From assembly GCF_017566145.1 (NCBI RefSeq), contig NZ_JABFCL010000009.1:29626-93625 (forward strand): DNA of 64,000 nucleotides, given 5' to 3'. The notes under the pieces are model-generated. The model worked only from the letters and a program-made list of their open reading frames with translations, had not been told where the DNA came from and ran no database searches. The stretch comes from Bittarella massiliensis (ex Durand et al. 2017). GTDB taxonomy: Bacteria; Bacillota; Clostridia; Oscillospirales; Ruminococcaceae. Numbering within the stretch: the first letter of the stretch is position 1; each line of letters opens with the position of its first letter. Below are positions 1-8,233 of this stretch, one piece after another. The position numbers and the translations under genes were made by a program.

Positions 1-1248
1 CACTTTGACGGCATCTCCCTCTCGGTGGTGCTCTCCCGCACCATTGGCGAGATCGACAGCGCCGCCACCCTCAACATCCTCAAGCCTTTTTTCAAAACCC
101 TGCGGGAGATCCACAAGTTGGGGATGGTGCACGGCGGCATCTGCCCCGACAACATCCTGGTCAACGGGGAGGGGGAGGTCCGGTTGGTGGGCTTTGCCAC
201 CTCCGCCCTGCGCACCAAGGGATCGGAGTTGCAGTGTGAGCTCTTCCCCGGCTACTCGGCGCCCGAGCAGTACAGCGTCACCGGCTGGCAGGGCTCCTGG
301 ACCGACATCTACGCCGTGGGGGCCACCATCTACCGCTGCATCACCGGCACCCGCCCCCAGAGCGCGGACGAGCGGCTGACTGCCGACGCCCTGCTCCCCC
401 CGGTGGAGGTCAACCACACGGTGGACAGCCGCCTCTCCCAGGCGGTGGCCGCCGCCCTGGTGCTCCCCACCAAGGGGCGCATCCGCACCATTGAGGAGTT
501 TGCCACCGCCCTGCTGCCCCGGCAGGCCCCCGCCCCGTCGGAAGCCCCCACCAAGGAGGCTGTTCGCATCACCGATGAGGAGGAAACAGGCCCCGCCGCA
601 AAATCCTCCAAGAAGGGCGGGAAGAAGCCCGGCGACAACAAAAAGTTTATCTGGATGATCGCGGGGATCGCCGCCGCCCTGGTGATTGTCGGCGCGGCCA
701 TTGCCGTCTGGCTCTACACCCGCCCTGCCGAAGGGCCACAGGGGGGCTCCTCCTCGCAGACTTCCTCCCAGTCCGCTTCCAGTGGGGAGAGTTCCTCTGC
801 CGGCAGCTCCTCCGGGGCCGGCTCTTCCAGCGGGTCGCAGGCGGGCGAGGTGAAAGTCCCCAGCATGGTGGGCAAGCCCCTCTCTGACTTTCAAAAGGAC
901 TATGCCGACATCCCCTACCGGGTGGTCACCGCTTACAGCAGCGAGTACGACAAGGACGTCATCTGTGATCTCTCCCCCAAGGCGGGTGAGACCCTGAAAG
1001 AGGGCGAGGTGCTCACCATCACCGTCAGCAAGGGCCCCGAAGATGTGGAGATGCCCAACATCGTCGGCAAGAATTGGGACAGCGTAAAGGGCGATTTAGA
1101 CGCCAAGAAGATCAAGTACAACGTGATCCACGTCTACGAGGGCGATGGCGCCAACGGCACCGTTCTCGCCACCGACCCGGCGGCGGGCGCTAAGGTCACC
1201 CCTGGAAGCACGGTGGTCACGGTGCGGGTGCTGCAAAAGCAGGGGTAG
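1..1248 (+). CDS. PASTA-domain Ser/Thr pseudokinase, 5' partial
   Basis: The gene enters the window without its start, so the kinase N-lobe is not visible. The remaining part has the C-lobe of a eukaryotic-type Ser/Thr kinase, a Lys-rich juxtamembrane stretch, one transmembrane helix (about bases 645-715), a Ser/Gly-rich linker and two PASTA repeats (starting VKVPSMVG and VEMPNIVG). In PrkC/Stk1/PknB proteins the extracellular PASTA repeats sense muropeptides or lipid II. The catalytic-loop HRD is replaced by HGG (bases 130-138) and the metal-binding DFG by GFA (190-198). The structural APEQY motif and the DIYAVG helix remain. I therefore read it as a catalytically dead wall-sensing relative of PrkC; the family assignment is firm, the loss of activity is inferred. 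A rho-independent terminator follows. Confidence 0.9.
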   Translation, partial: HFDGISLSVVLSRTIGEIDSAATLNILKPFFKTLREIHKLGMVHGGICPDNILVNGEGEVRLVGFATSALRTKGSELQCELFPGYSAPEQYSVTGWQGSWTDIYAVGATIYRCITGTRPQSADERLTADALLPPVEVNHTVDSRLSQAVAAALVLPTKGRIRTIEEFATALLPRQAPAPSEAPTKEAVRITDEEETGPAAKSSKKGGKKPGDNKKFIWMIAGIAAALVIVGAAIAVWLYTRPAEGPQGGSSSQTSSQSASSGESSSAGSSSGAGSSSGSQAGEVKVPSMVGKPLSDFQKDYADIPYRVVTAYSSEYDKDVICDLSPKAGETLKEGEVLTITVSKGPEDVEMPNIVGKNWDSVKGDLDAKKIKYNVIHVYEGDGANGTVLATDPAAGAKVTPGSTVVTVRVLQKQG

Positions 1249-1274
1249 TTGACCTGGTACAAAAAGCCATTAGG

Positions 1275-1305
1275 AAGGCGAAGGAATCCGTTCCTTCGCC
1301 TTTTT
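1275..1305 (+). terminator. Terminator of the PASTA pseudokinase gene
   Basis: A perfect 12-bp stem (1275-1286 with 1291-1302) closes a 4-base loop and runs into a T tract at 1301-1305, 26 bases after the stop codon. Confidence 0.85.
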
Positions 1306-1596
1306 GTGTAGAGCCAAGGGCCCGAACAGTTTGGCCGAGCGGCCTCTCAAACGATGTGCCGGGGAAAGAAAGACGGACAGAGGATGCAGCGCTACGCCTA
1401 TACATTGCCCTGTCAGATAGAGAGTTGCGGAGGTCGGAGAGGGAGTTTCACCGTGTGGAAGATGCCAGTTTTAGTATAATATAATGCAAAATATACAAAT
1501 TGGAAATAACGGAAAGAGATGCCAGTTGAAAAAAGAGGAAATACAGCCGGTATTTGCCGCTACAAGGGAGTACTTTCTCAAAAAAGGTCACAGGAT
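1306..1596. other. Intergenic stretch, no gene seen
   Basis: About 290 bases between two convergent terminators. It becomes AT-rich around 1470-1540. I see no ORF with a ribosome binding site and no RNA-gene signature. Confidence 0.5.
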
Positions 1597-1635
1597 ACAA
1601 AAAAGCGGGCGCGGTCAATACGACCGCGCCCGCTT
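1597..1635 (-). terminator. Terminator of the 5'-nucleotidase gene
   Basis: A perfect 14-bp GC-rich stem (1603-1616 with 1622-1635) with a 5-base loop. On the minus strand it is followed by a run of T (A tract 1597-1604 on plus), 38 bases after the nucleotidase stop. Confidence 0.85.
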
Positions 1636-1672
1636 ATCTTTTGGGAAAGGATAGGCTTTGGTTAGGGGGAAA

Positions 1673-3868
1673 TTAGTGCTTCCGCTTTTTCAGGGAGAGG
1701 GCTGCCAGGCCGGAGATGGCCAGCGCCGAGAAGGCGATCAGGGAACCGGCGCTGTCGCCGGTGTTGACCGAGTCGCCCTTTTCCTTGTTGTCGTCGGGGG
1801 TGGTGTCGTCGGGTTGGCCGGGATCGCTGGGTTTCTGCTCCACCACGGTAAAGTTGGCTTTCAACTCAATGGATTTCTGACCGGCGTAATCGCTGACATA
1901 GTCGGCGGCGCGGCTGCCGTCGGCGGCGATGGCGCAGAGGTCGTGCAGGCCGTTGCCGATGCCGGGAACGGTGATGACGCCGTTCTCGTCGGCCACGTAT
2001 TCGCCAAACTCCTTGCCGTCGATCTCAACTTTGGCCCAGGCGCCGGCGGCGGGGTTGCCGTCTTTGTCCAGCAGGTTGACGGTGGCGGCGTAAGAGGTGG
2101 CGGTGTAGCCGGTGTTGATGGCCTTGATCCGCCCGGTCTCACTCAGGACACAAAGGCCGTCTTTGTTCTCGGGCAGGGTCAGCAGATACTTGATGTAGTC
2201 GGTCAGGAAGACGTCGTTGGAGGTGTCGGCCCCCACCACGGTGACCTGTCCGTCGCCGTAGTAGGCGGGGTCGCACATGTAGTAGCCGTCGCCGCCGCCC
2301 ACTTCGTAGGAGCCGGTCATCACCAGCACGAACTTGTCGGTGGCGTTTTTGTCGATGGCGGTGCCGTCGTCCAGGGTGATGGATTGCACCCGGTTGCCCA
2401 TCCGCTTTTCATCCGAGACGGTGGGGGTCTTGGTGGGGTCGTAGACGTACTTCATGCCCGAGGGGATGAAGAAACGGCCCTTGTTGCCGTAGATCTCGCC
2501 GGTGTTTTTGGTGTCCACCTCAGGGGTGTTGACCGAGATCAGGGAGACGCCGTTTTCCACCATCTCCCACAGGGCCTTGTGGCTCATCTTCAGGTAGCGG
2601 GTCTCGCCGCCAAAGGGGAGAACGGTGATGATGTCCTTTTTGGTGATGTCGCCGGCGGGGATGGAGGCGCGCACCCCGCCGCCGCCGGTGTAGCCGATGA
2701 CCGGCAGGTTTTTCAACTCATCCGGGGCGGTCTTCTGCCACTGCAGGGTCCGCCAGCGGTTGGCGTCGGCCACCAGGTCGGCCATGTTGCTCTCGGCGCG
2801 GCGGCAGATGGGGGTGCCGGCGTAGAGGCCGATCTTGGTCTTGCCGATGACCTCGGCGTACTTCTCGTTGACCTCTTTGGCAACCGCGTCGGCCACCGTC
2901 TTGACGGTGGGATCGGGGGTGTAGCTGGATTTCAGGTCGGCGTTGGGGATGCCCTCGGATTTCACTTCCACGTCGCCGCTTTGTTTGACGGTGATGGTCA
3001 CCTTGCCCACGTAGTTCAGGGCGGTGCCGGTGGAGACGATGGTGGTCTCGTTGGTGCTGTTGTTGATTTTGATGGCGCCCTTGTTGCTGGAGGCATAGTC
3101 GCCGGCATTGCCCATCCGCTCCACATGGTCGTGGCCGTCCACGATCAGGTCGATGCCGGTGACATTCTGGGCCAGCTCGCGGGAGGACCACTTGGCGGAG
3201 GACTCGCCCAGGTGGCACAGGGCGATGACCACGTCGCAGCCCTCAGTGTTTCTTAGATTGTTGACGGTTTCCTGGGCAAACTGCGACAGGTCGTTGCCGT
3301 GGAAGTTGAGTTTGCCCACCTTGGCGGGCTGGCTCAGTTCAAAGGTCTCGGGGGTGTTCAGGGCGAAGATGCCCACCTTGACTCCGTTAAAATTGACGAC
3401 TTTGGCTTTGTTCAGGTCACTTAGGCCGGGAATGATCTCCTCCGGGTCCTCAATATTGGCATTGAGGATGTCAAACTTGGCCGCCTTGATGTTGGCGGAA
3501 ATTTCGTCCAGGGAGTAGTCGAACTCGTGGTTGCCCAGGGCGGCGGCGTCATAGCCGACCTCGTTCATGATCTTGATGGCGCTCTGCCCTTTGGAGTCGG
3601 CCACAAAGGGGGTCCCCTGGGAGTAGTCGCCGGCGTCCACCAGCAGCACGTTTTGACCGTTGGCCTTCATGGCGTTTTTCATGCCGGCCAGGTAGTCCAG
3701 CCCGGCGTGGGAATCATCGCTCACCACGGCGCCGTGGACGTCGTTGGTGTGCAGCACGGTGATGACGGTGTCCTCTGCATTGGGGGTTGCAAAGGCGGTG
3801 GCCGCCATGCTCACCGTCAGGGCCGCTGCCAAAACGGCAGAAAGCCCCTTTTTGAAAAGCGGTTTCAT
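1673..3868 (-). CDS. Cell-surface 5'-nucleotidase (metallophosphoesterase family)
   Basis: A 731-residue secreted UshA/YfkN-like nucleotidase expected to dephosphorylate extracellular nucleotides. A signal peptide (residues 1-27) precedes the metallophosphoesterase domain, whose metal motifs are HTNDVHG (about 40), DAGD (78), GNHEFD (112), CHLG (218) and DGHDH (244). The C-terminal nucleotidase domain has the substrate-loop signature YTGGGGVRASI. A Cna-B-like module follows, then a Pro/Asp linker and a sorting-type tail: NTGD, a hydrophobic helix and KKRKH. The tail carries NTG rather than LPXTG. The start at 3868 was chosen because AAGGAGG lies 10 bases upstream and the signal peptide begins there; the longer ORF upstream has neither. 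The gene is monocistronic, between its own promoter and terminator. Confidence 0.9.
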   Translation of the reverse strand: MKPLFKKGLSAVLAAALTVSMAATAFATPNAEDTVITVLHTNDVHGAVVSDDSHAGLDYLAGMKNAMKANGQNVLLVDAGDYSQGTPFVADSKGQSAIKIMNEVGYDAAALGNHEFDYSLDEISANIKAAKFDILNANIEDPEEIIPGLSDLNKAKVVNFNGVKVGIFALNTPETFELSQPAKVGKLNFHGNDLSQFAQETVNNLRNTEGCDVVIALCHLGESSAKWSSRELAQNVTGIDLIVDGHDHVERMGNAGDYASSNKGAIKINNSTNETTIVSTGTALNYVGKVTITVKQSGDVEVKSEGIPNADLKSSYTPDPTVKTVADAVAKEVNEKYAEVIGKTKIGLYAGTPICRRAESNMADLVADANRWRTLQWQKTAPDELKNLPVIGYTGGGGVRASIPAGDITKKDIITVLPFGGETRYLKMSHKALWEMVENGVSLISVNTPEVDTKNTGEIYGNKGRFFIPSGMKYVYDPTKTPTVSDEKRMGNRVQSITLDDGTAIDKNATDKFVLVMTGSYEVGGGDGYYMCDPAYYGDGQVTVVGADTSNDVFLTDYIKYLLTLPENKDGLCVLSETGRIKAINTGYTATSYAATVNLLDKDGNPAAGAWAKVEIDGKEFGEYVADENGVITVPGIGNGLHDLCAIAADGSRAADYVSDYAGQKSIELKANFTVVEQKPSDPGQPDDTTPDDNKEKGDSVNTGDSAGSLIAFSALAISGLAALSLKKRKH

Positions 3869-4046
3869 CGTGTGTTTTCCTCCTTCTTTCATGTCCAGAG
3901 CCGCCAAACGCGGCCCTCCAATCGGAAGATCGCTCTGCTTCGACCCCGCTTCCCGCGGCCTTTCCCAATCCGCAGGTCCAGAAGAGCAGGAGGGGAATGG
4001 AGAGCCAGTTCCCCCTGTCGGAGTAGAAAACAATTTCCATATAGGT

Positions 4047-4074
4047 ATTATACAACATTTACATATTTGTACAA
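4047..4074 (-). promoter_or_regulatory. Promoter of the 5'-nucleotidase gene
   Basis: TTGTAC-N16-TATAAT on the minus strand (-35 at 4069-4074, -10 at 4047-4052) in a locally AT-rich patch. It implies a 5' untranslated region of roughly 170 bases. Confidence 0.65.
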
Positions 4075-4714
4075 CAACAAAAAAAAAAATGGATGCTTTG
4101 ACGAATAACCAAAATTTATGTAAAAATTATGTAAAGTGTATAAAAAGACAGAGAATTTAGGGGCAAGTGAAGAGGGCGTTTTCATTTTATTTTGGAAAAC
4201 GCAGGTTTTGACAGGGTTTTCATAAGGCGCTTTCTCCAGGAGGAGAGGGGGAGACCTGGGCCCCCTCCTTTATAGAAAAGAGAGGAACCGATTGCCCTTT
4301 TTTTCGGCCGGCGTGTTCGCCCCTCCGCCGGACCGGTGAGGGAGAGGGGATAAAAGCGAAGAGTATTTCCCGAACCCAACCACCCAAGGAAACCGGGGGA
4401 GGGCGTCCCTGCGGGAGTTTCTCTTTTGACCTTTTGCCTTGGGGATTGCTGCCGGGCGACCCCGGGGAGGGGAAAAGGGCGGCCGTTTTGCGCCGCGCCG
4501 CCGCTGGACTTGTGGGGCGGAAAAATTTTTTGCGGCGCAGAGCTCTGGGATGCCGCGGTGTAGGCAGCCGGCCAAAAGTGCCGTCTGGCAGCGACTGGAG
4601 GGAGGCTTTTCGCCATCTTGTTGGGGACAAGGGGCCGGTGAATGGAGGGGGGCTCTTTCACCCGTTTTTGGTGCTTTGCGCGGCGGGTGCCCTTTCAAGG
4701 CGGAGGGGAGACGG
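4075..4714. other. Intergenic stretch, no gene seen
   Basis: An AT-rich part (4075-4200) is followed by about 500 bases of very GC-rich sequence. The overlapping ORFs here lack ribosome binding sites and resemble no family. I see no RNA gene. Confidence 0.45.
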
Positions 4715-4750
4715 CAAAAAAGAGCGCCGACCCAGAAGGGTCGGCGCTCT
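4715..4750 (-). terminator. Terminator of the rpsF-ssb-rpsR operon
   Basis: A perfect 13-bp stem (4721-4733 with 4738-4750) around a 4-base loop, followed on the minus strand by a T run. It lies 30 bases after the rpsR stop. Confidence 0.9.
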
Positions 4751-4780
4751 TGCCAGGAACAGGTTGGATCCAACTGCCAA

Positions 4781-5119
4781 TCAGTCGTTGGTGTAGGGCA
4801 GCAGGGCCAGATGACGGGCGCGCTTGATAGCGGTCGTCAGGGCGCGCTGATGGAACGCGCAGGTGCCGGTCACACGGCGGGGAACAATCTTTCCCCGGTC
4901 GGACAGGTACCGTCTCAACTTGCTGATGTCTTTGTAGTCGATGGTCTCGGCCTTGTCGGCGCAGAAAGCGCAGACCTTGCGGCGGCCGCGTTTGCCGCCG
5001 CGGAACCCGCCGCCTCTCCGGTCGCGGTTGTACTCCCGGGGCTCGCGGTTCTCGCGGGGGGCCGGAGCGGTGCTGGAAGCAGCGGCAGGGGCCGCTGCGG
5101 TGGTGGTTTTCTCTTCCAC
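4781..5119 (-). CDS. rpsR: 30S ribosomal protein bS18
   Basis: 112 residues. bS18 binds bS6 on the platform of the small ribosomal subunit. The C-terminal 70 residues are typical ([19 protein letters not shown], then [10 protein letters not shown]). A zinc-binding set is present: CAFC near residue 51 and CAFH near residue 86, the C+ form of the protein. The first 45 residues are an unusual low-complexity extension, first Ala/Thr/Pro and then Arg/Gly-rich, making the protein about half again as long as most bS18. It is the last gene of the classical rpsF-ssb-rpsR operon and lies 18 bases behind ssb. Confidence 0.97.
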   Translation of the reverse strand: MEEKTTTAAAPAAASSTAPAPRENREPREYNRDRRGGGFRGGKRGRRKVCAFCADKAETIDYKDISKLRRYLSDRGKIVPRRVTGTCAFHQRALTTAIKRARHLALLPYTND

Positions 5120-5137
5120 GGTCGTTTCCTCCTTGTG

Positions 5138-5590
5138 TTAGAATGGGAGATCGTCGTCGCTGGCGATCTCTTCAAAGTCACCGGTGCTGCCCGACGAAAA
5201 GCTCATGACGTCGCTCTGGGGGGGCTGCTGCGGCATGGAGAAGGTCGTCCCGCCGCTCTGAGAAGCGGAGGATTTGCTCTCGCAAAAATGCACGTTGTCG
5301 GCCACGATCTCAAAGGCAGTGCGGTTGTTGCCGTCGCGGTCCTGGTACTTGCGGGTCTGGATCGACCCGTTGACGGCGATCATATTTCCCTTTTTGAAGT
5401 AGCGGCAGACAAATTCGGCGGTGCTGCGCCAGGCCACAACGTTGATGAAGTCGGTCTCGCGCTCCTGCCCTTGGCGGACGAAGGAGCGGGCCACCGCTAC
5501 GGTGAAGCTGGTGACGGGCACGTTGTTGGGGGTGTGGCGAAGCTCCGGGTCGGCTGTCAATCTGCCCATGATGGCTGCGATGTTCAACAT
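5138..5590 (-). CDS. ssb: Single-stranded DNA-binding protein
   Basis: 150 residues. It coats single-stranded DNA during replication and repair. The N-terminal OB fold (about 1-105) begins MLNIAAIMGRLTADPELR. A Gln/Ser-rich linker follows, and the acidic tip DDDLPF is the usual docking tail for replication and repair partners. It sits between rpsF and rpsR as in most Firmicutes. Confidence 0.97.
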   Translation of the reverse strand: MLNIAAIMGRLTADPELRHTPNNVPVTSFTVAVARSFVRQGQERETDFINVVAWRSTAEFVCRYFKKGNMIAVNGSIQTRKYQDRDGNNRTAFEIVADNVHFCESKSSASQSGGTTFSMPQQPPQSDVMSFSSGSTGDFEEIASDDDLPF

Positions 5591-5609
5591 AAGCCGTTCC
5601 CCTTTCCGC

Positions 5610-5900
5610 TTACTGCTCTTTTTTGATGATCAGTGTGCGCAGGATGCCGCTGGTGATCTTGTAGACGCGGTCGAGTTCGGCGGGGAACTCGGGCTCGCAG
5701 CTGAAGTTGATCAGCACGTAGTAGCCCTCGTTCTCGTGGTCGATCTCGTAAGCCAGGCGGCGTTTGCCCCACTCGTCCACCGAGTCAACGGTACCGTTTT
5801 GAGCGATCAGGGTCTGGAATTTTTCGATGAGGGCTTTGATCCCCTCTTCCCCCTGTTTGGTGCTCAGCACGATTACGGTCTCGTAATTTACCTTTGCCAT
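5610..5900 (-). CDS. rpsF: 30S ribosomal protein bS6
   Basis: 96 residues, full length for bS6, the partner of bS18 on the 30S platform. The start at 5900 is preceded by AAGGAGGTG at 8-base spacing. It is the first gene of rpsF-ssb-rpsR, behind a strong sigma-A-type promoter and a hairpin leader. In many bacteria the bS6:bS18 pair represses its own mRNA through such a leader. Confidence 0.97.
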   Translation of the reverse strand: MAKVNYETVIVLSTKQGEEGIKALIEKFQTLIAQNGTVDSVDEWGKRRLAYEIDHENEGYYVLINFSCEPEFPAELDRVYKITSGILRTLIIKKEQ

Positions 5901-5928
5901 TTTGAATGCACCTCCTTTTGGACATTAG

Positions 5929-5946
5929 GTCCCCGCAAAAGGGGAC
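5929..5946 (-). promoter_or_regulatory. Hairpin in the rpsF leader
   Basis: A 6-bp stem (GTCCCC with GGGGAC) with a 6-base loop lies between the promoter and the rpsF ribosome binding site. The position fits the autoregulatory bS6:bS18 mRNA site known in other bacteria, but I could not confirm the conserved loop bases. Confidence 0.4.
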
Positions 5947-5973
5947 AAGGATGTTGCTAAGCGCAACAAAATA

Positions 5974-6001
5974 ATTATACCAGAAAAAACCGCAAAGTCA
6001 A
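5974..6001 (-). promoter_or_regulatory. Promoter of rpsF-ssb-rpsR
   Basis: TTGACT-N16-TATAAT on the minus strand (-35 at 5996-6001, -10 at 5974-5979), close to sigma-A consensus. Confidence 0.8.
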
Positions 6002-6023
6002 CGGCGCGCTCGGCAGATTGTGC

Positions 6024-6060
6024 AAAAAAAGCCGCGGAAAACCGGCGTTTCCACGGCTTT
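6024..6060 (-). terminator. Terminator of galU
   Basis: An 11-bp stem with one mismatch (about 6030-6040 with 6048-6058), followed on the minus strand by seven T, just after the galU stop. Confidence 0.75.
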
Positions 6061-6070
6061 GGGGCAGGGT

Positions 6071-6946
6071 TTAGAGCCGGCCGGCAAAGTCCTTGAGGTA
6101 GGCGCGGAAGTCCTGGCCGATCTCGGGGTGGTCGATCCCCACCTCGACGATGGCCTTTAAGACCCCCAGCTTGTTGCCCATGTCGTAGCGGGTGCCCACG
6201 TAGTCGACCCCCACCATCCCCTCGGACAGGGCCAGTTCCCGCATGGCGTCGGTCAGCTGGATCTCGCCGCCGGCCCCGGGGGCGGTGTGCTCGAGGATGT
6301 CAAAGATGTCGGGGGTGAGGACGCAGCGCCCGAGGATCGAGAAGAGGGAGAGCACCTCAGCCTCGGTCTGGGGCTTCTCCACCATGTTGTCGATGGCGTA
6401 GAGGTTCCCCTCCAGCGGCTTCACCGCCAGGGAGGAGTACTTGGAGATGTCGGCGGCCGGCACCTCTTTGATGCCCACGCAGGCCTTGCCGTAGGTCTCG
6501 TAGGCCCGCATCAACTGGCCACAGACCGGGTCTTTGGACAGGATGACGTCGTCGCCGTAGAGGACGGCGAAGGGCTCGTCCCCCACAAAGTTTTTGGCCT
6601 GCAAGATGGCGTGGCCCAGCCCCTTTTGCTCCTTTTGGCGCAGGTAGGTGATGTTGGCGATCTCAGCGATGGAGACCACCTGGTCGTAGAGGGCCTTTTT
6701 CCCCCCGTCCAGGAGCTTTTGCTCCAGCACGGGGGAGCGGTCGAAGTGGTCCTCCATCACCCCTTTGCCCCGGGAGGTGATGATGAGAATCTCCTCGATG
6801 CCGGCGGCGGCCGCCTCCTCCACAATGTACTGGATGGCGGGCTTGTCCACAATGGGGAGCATCTCCTTGGGCATGGCCTTGGTCGCGGGCAGCACCCGGG
6901 TGCCCAGGCCGGCGGCGGGGATAACGGCTTTGCGAATTTTTTGCAT
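6071..6946 (-). CDS. galU: UTP-glucose-1-phosphate uridylyltransferase
   Basis: 291 residues. It makes UDP-glucose from UTP and glucose 1-phosphate for glycolipid, teichoic-acid and capsule synthesis. The nucleotide-binding signature AAGLGTRVLPATKAMPKEM is at the N-terminus, and the family motif YGDDV and the lysine in VEKP follow. The ATG at 6946 has AGGAG 11 bases upstream; a GTG four codons earlier (6958) is possible but almost touches that site. It lies 48 bases behind the zinc-ribbon membrane protein gene and probably shares its promoter. Confidence 0.93.
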   Translation of the reverse strand: MQKIRKAVIPAAGLGTRVLPATKAMPKEMLPIVDKPAIQYIVEEAAAAGIEEILIITSRGKGVMEDHFDRSPVLEQKLLDGGKKALYDQVVSIAEIANITYLRQKEQKGLGHAILQAKNFVGDEPFAVLYGDDVILSKDPVCGQLMRAYETYGKACVGIKEVPAADISKYSSLAVKPLEGNLYAIDNMVEKPQTEAEVLSLFSILGRCVLTPDIFDILEHTAPGAGGEIQLTDAMRELALSEGMVGVDYVGTRYDMGNKLGVLKAIVEVGIDHPEIGQDFRAYLKDFAGRL

Positions 6947-6994
6947 CGTCTTTAGCACTCCTATCGTCGGTATGGTGATGTGTGATCGGCTCTG

Positions 6995-7936
6995 TTAGAG
7001 CCCGGCGGCGGTCAGCAGGGTGCCGAGCAGGCTGGAGACCATCAGCAGCAGCCCCACAGCGAGGACCGCCCAGCGGCAGACCCCGCCCTTTTTGTGGTAG
7101 AGGCGCAGCGTCTCGGTGCGGTCGAGCCCCATGGCCTGGATCTGTTTGATCTTTTTGACCACCGAGCGCCGGTAGATGGCGTTGGCGAAGAGGCCGAAGA
7201 AGATCTGCACGGCCATCATCAGCAGGCTGGTGACGGTGTAGGCCATGGCAAAGGGGCCGGTGAGAAGGGTGTTGATCTGGGATTCAGGGGTCAAAAAGAA
7301 GATGATGCCGGGGATGTTGAGGGTGATGTTGAGCAGGATGGAGAGCAGGGCCACCGGCCAGACCTTGCGAAAGAGCATGTAGAGGGGGGTGATGAAGAAC
7401 CCCGACCAGGAGAAGGAGAGTTTGCGCCCCCGCAAGTCCATGTTTTTGAACTGGTAGAGATAGTAGCCCGAACTGGGGCCGATGAACTCGGCCATGTCCT
7501 CTACCCGGATGCCGTCGATGGTGTCCTCGGGGTTGACTCCGCCGTACTTGATGTTTTGCTGGTTCGCCGCCATCGGCCCAAACCCCGGCCCGGCGGCGTA
7601 TTGCTGCTGCTGGCTCTCCAGCGGTTTGCCGCAGGAGACGCAGAAGAGGGCGCCCGGCGGGTTGGCGGCGTGGCAGTGGGGGCAGGGGCGGGAGAAACCG
7701 TCCCCCTCCTGCCCGGGGGCCGCGCCCCCCTCGATCCCCGGCGCGGCGGCCGGGGCCTGTTTTTCAGGCTGCCAGGCAAAGTCCTCGCCGTGGCGCTCGG
7801 CGTTGGCGCAGTGGCCGAGCTGAAAGTAGCAGTCCCGGTGGTGGGGGGTGCCGCACTCCGGGCAGACGACGATCTGGTCGCCGTCTGCAAACGCCTTGTG
7901 ACAAACCGGGCAGAATTCGCCCTTGTATGAAGCCAA
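6995..7936 (-). CDS. RING-like/zinc-ribbon membrane protein (DUF2628-like)
   Basis: 313 residues. The N-terminus has two zinc-binding modules: a RING-like set (CPVC, CPEC, HHRDCYF, HC; about 9-45) and a zinc ribbon (CPHC then CVSC; about 85-105). A Gln/Gly-rich linker leads to a C-terminal membrane domain with about four hydrophobic segments. Its soluble part, beginning YLYQFKNMDLRGRKLSFSWSG, matches the pattern of DUF2628-type proteins. The function is unknown; such proteins are common in gut Clostridia. The TTG start at 7936 is set by GGAGGTG 8 bases upstream. Confidence 0.75.
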   Translation of the reverse strand: MASYKGEFCPVCHKAFADGDQIVVCPECGTPHHRDCYFQLGHCANAERHGEDFAWQPEKQAPAAAPGIEGGAAPGQEGDGFSRPCPHCHAANPPGALFCVSCGKPLESQQQQYAAGPGFGPMAANQQNIKYGGVNPEDTIDGIRVEDMAEFIGPSSGYYLYQFKNMDLRGRKLSFSWSGFFITPLYMLFRKVWPVALLSILLNITLNIPGIIFFLTPESQINTLLTGPFAMAYTVTSLLMMAVQIFFGLFANAIYRRSVVKKIKQIQAMGLDRTETLRLYHKKGGVCRWAVLAVGLLLMVSSLLGTLLTAAGL

Positions 7937-8061
7937 GAAAGGTTCACCTCCGTAAAAGGGGGGCGGACGGCGACCGTCCGCCCCTCGGCCGCTGCCGGAG
8001 CCCGAAGGCCTGCCGGCGCGGCGTCTTTTTGCCCCTGGAGAGCAAAAAGAGATTCTTCTAT

Positions 8062-8090
8062 ATTATATCGCACCGCCCCCAAAAATCCAA
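8062..8090 (-). promoter_or_regulatory. Promoter of the zinc-ribbon protein-galU unit
   Basis: TTGGAT-N17-TATAAT on the minus strand (-35 at 8085-8090, -10 at 8062-8067). Confidence 0.65.
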
Positions 8091-8141
8091 TAGATTGTGT
8101 GAAAGAATTGAAAACAGGGGGAAAATGAGGGGGCGCGGCGG

Positions 8142-8170
8142 TTGAAAAGCCGGGCGGCGGGTGGTAGAAT
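8142..8170 (+). promoter_or_regulatory. Promoter of prfB
   Basis: TTGAAA-N17-TAGAAT (-35 at 8142-8147, -10 at 8165-8170), 64 bases before the prfB start and divergent from the promoter at 8062-8090. Confidence 0.65.
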
Positions 8171-8233
8171 ACCCAGAGGGCAGCGGCAACCGCCGCGCCC
8201 GGTTGACACTTGCTTTTTCGGAAGGGGACGCCA

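Noticed and set aside
4439..5626. 395-codon plus-strand frame
   Set aside because: Antisense to rpsR and ssb and without a start site; the ribosomal genes are certain.
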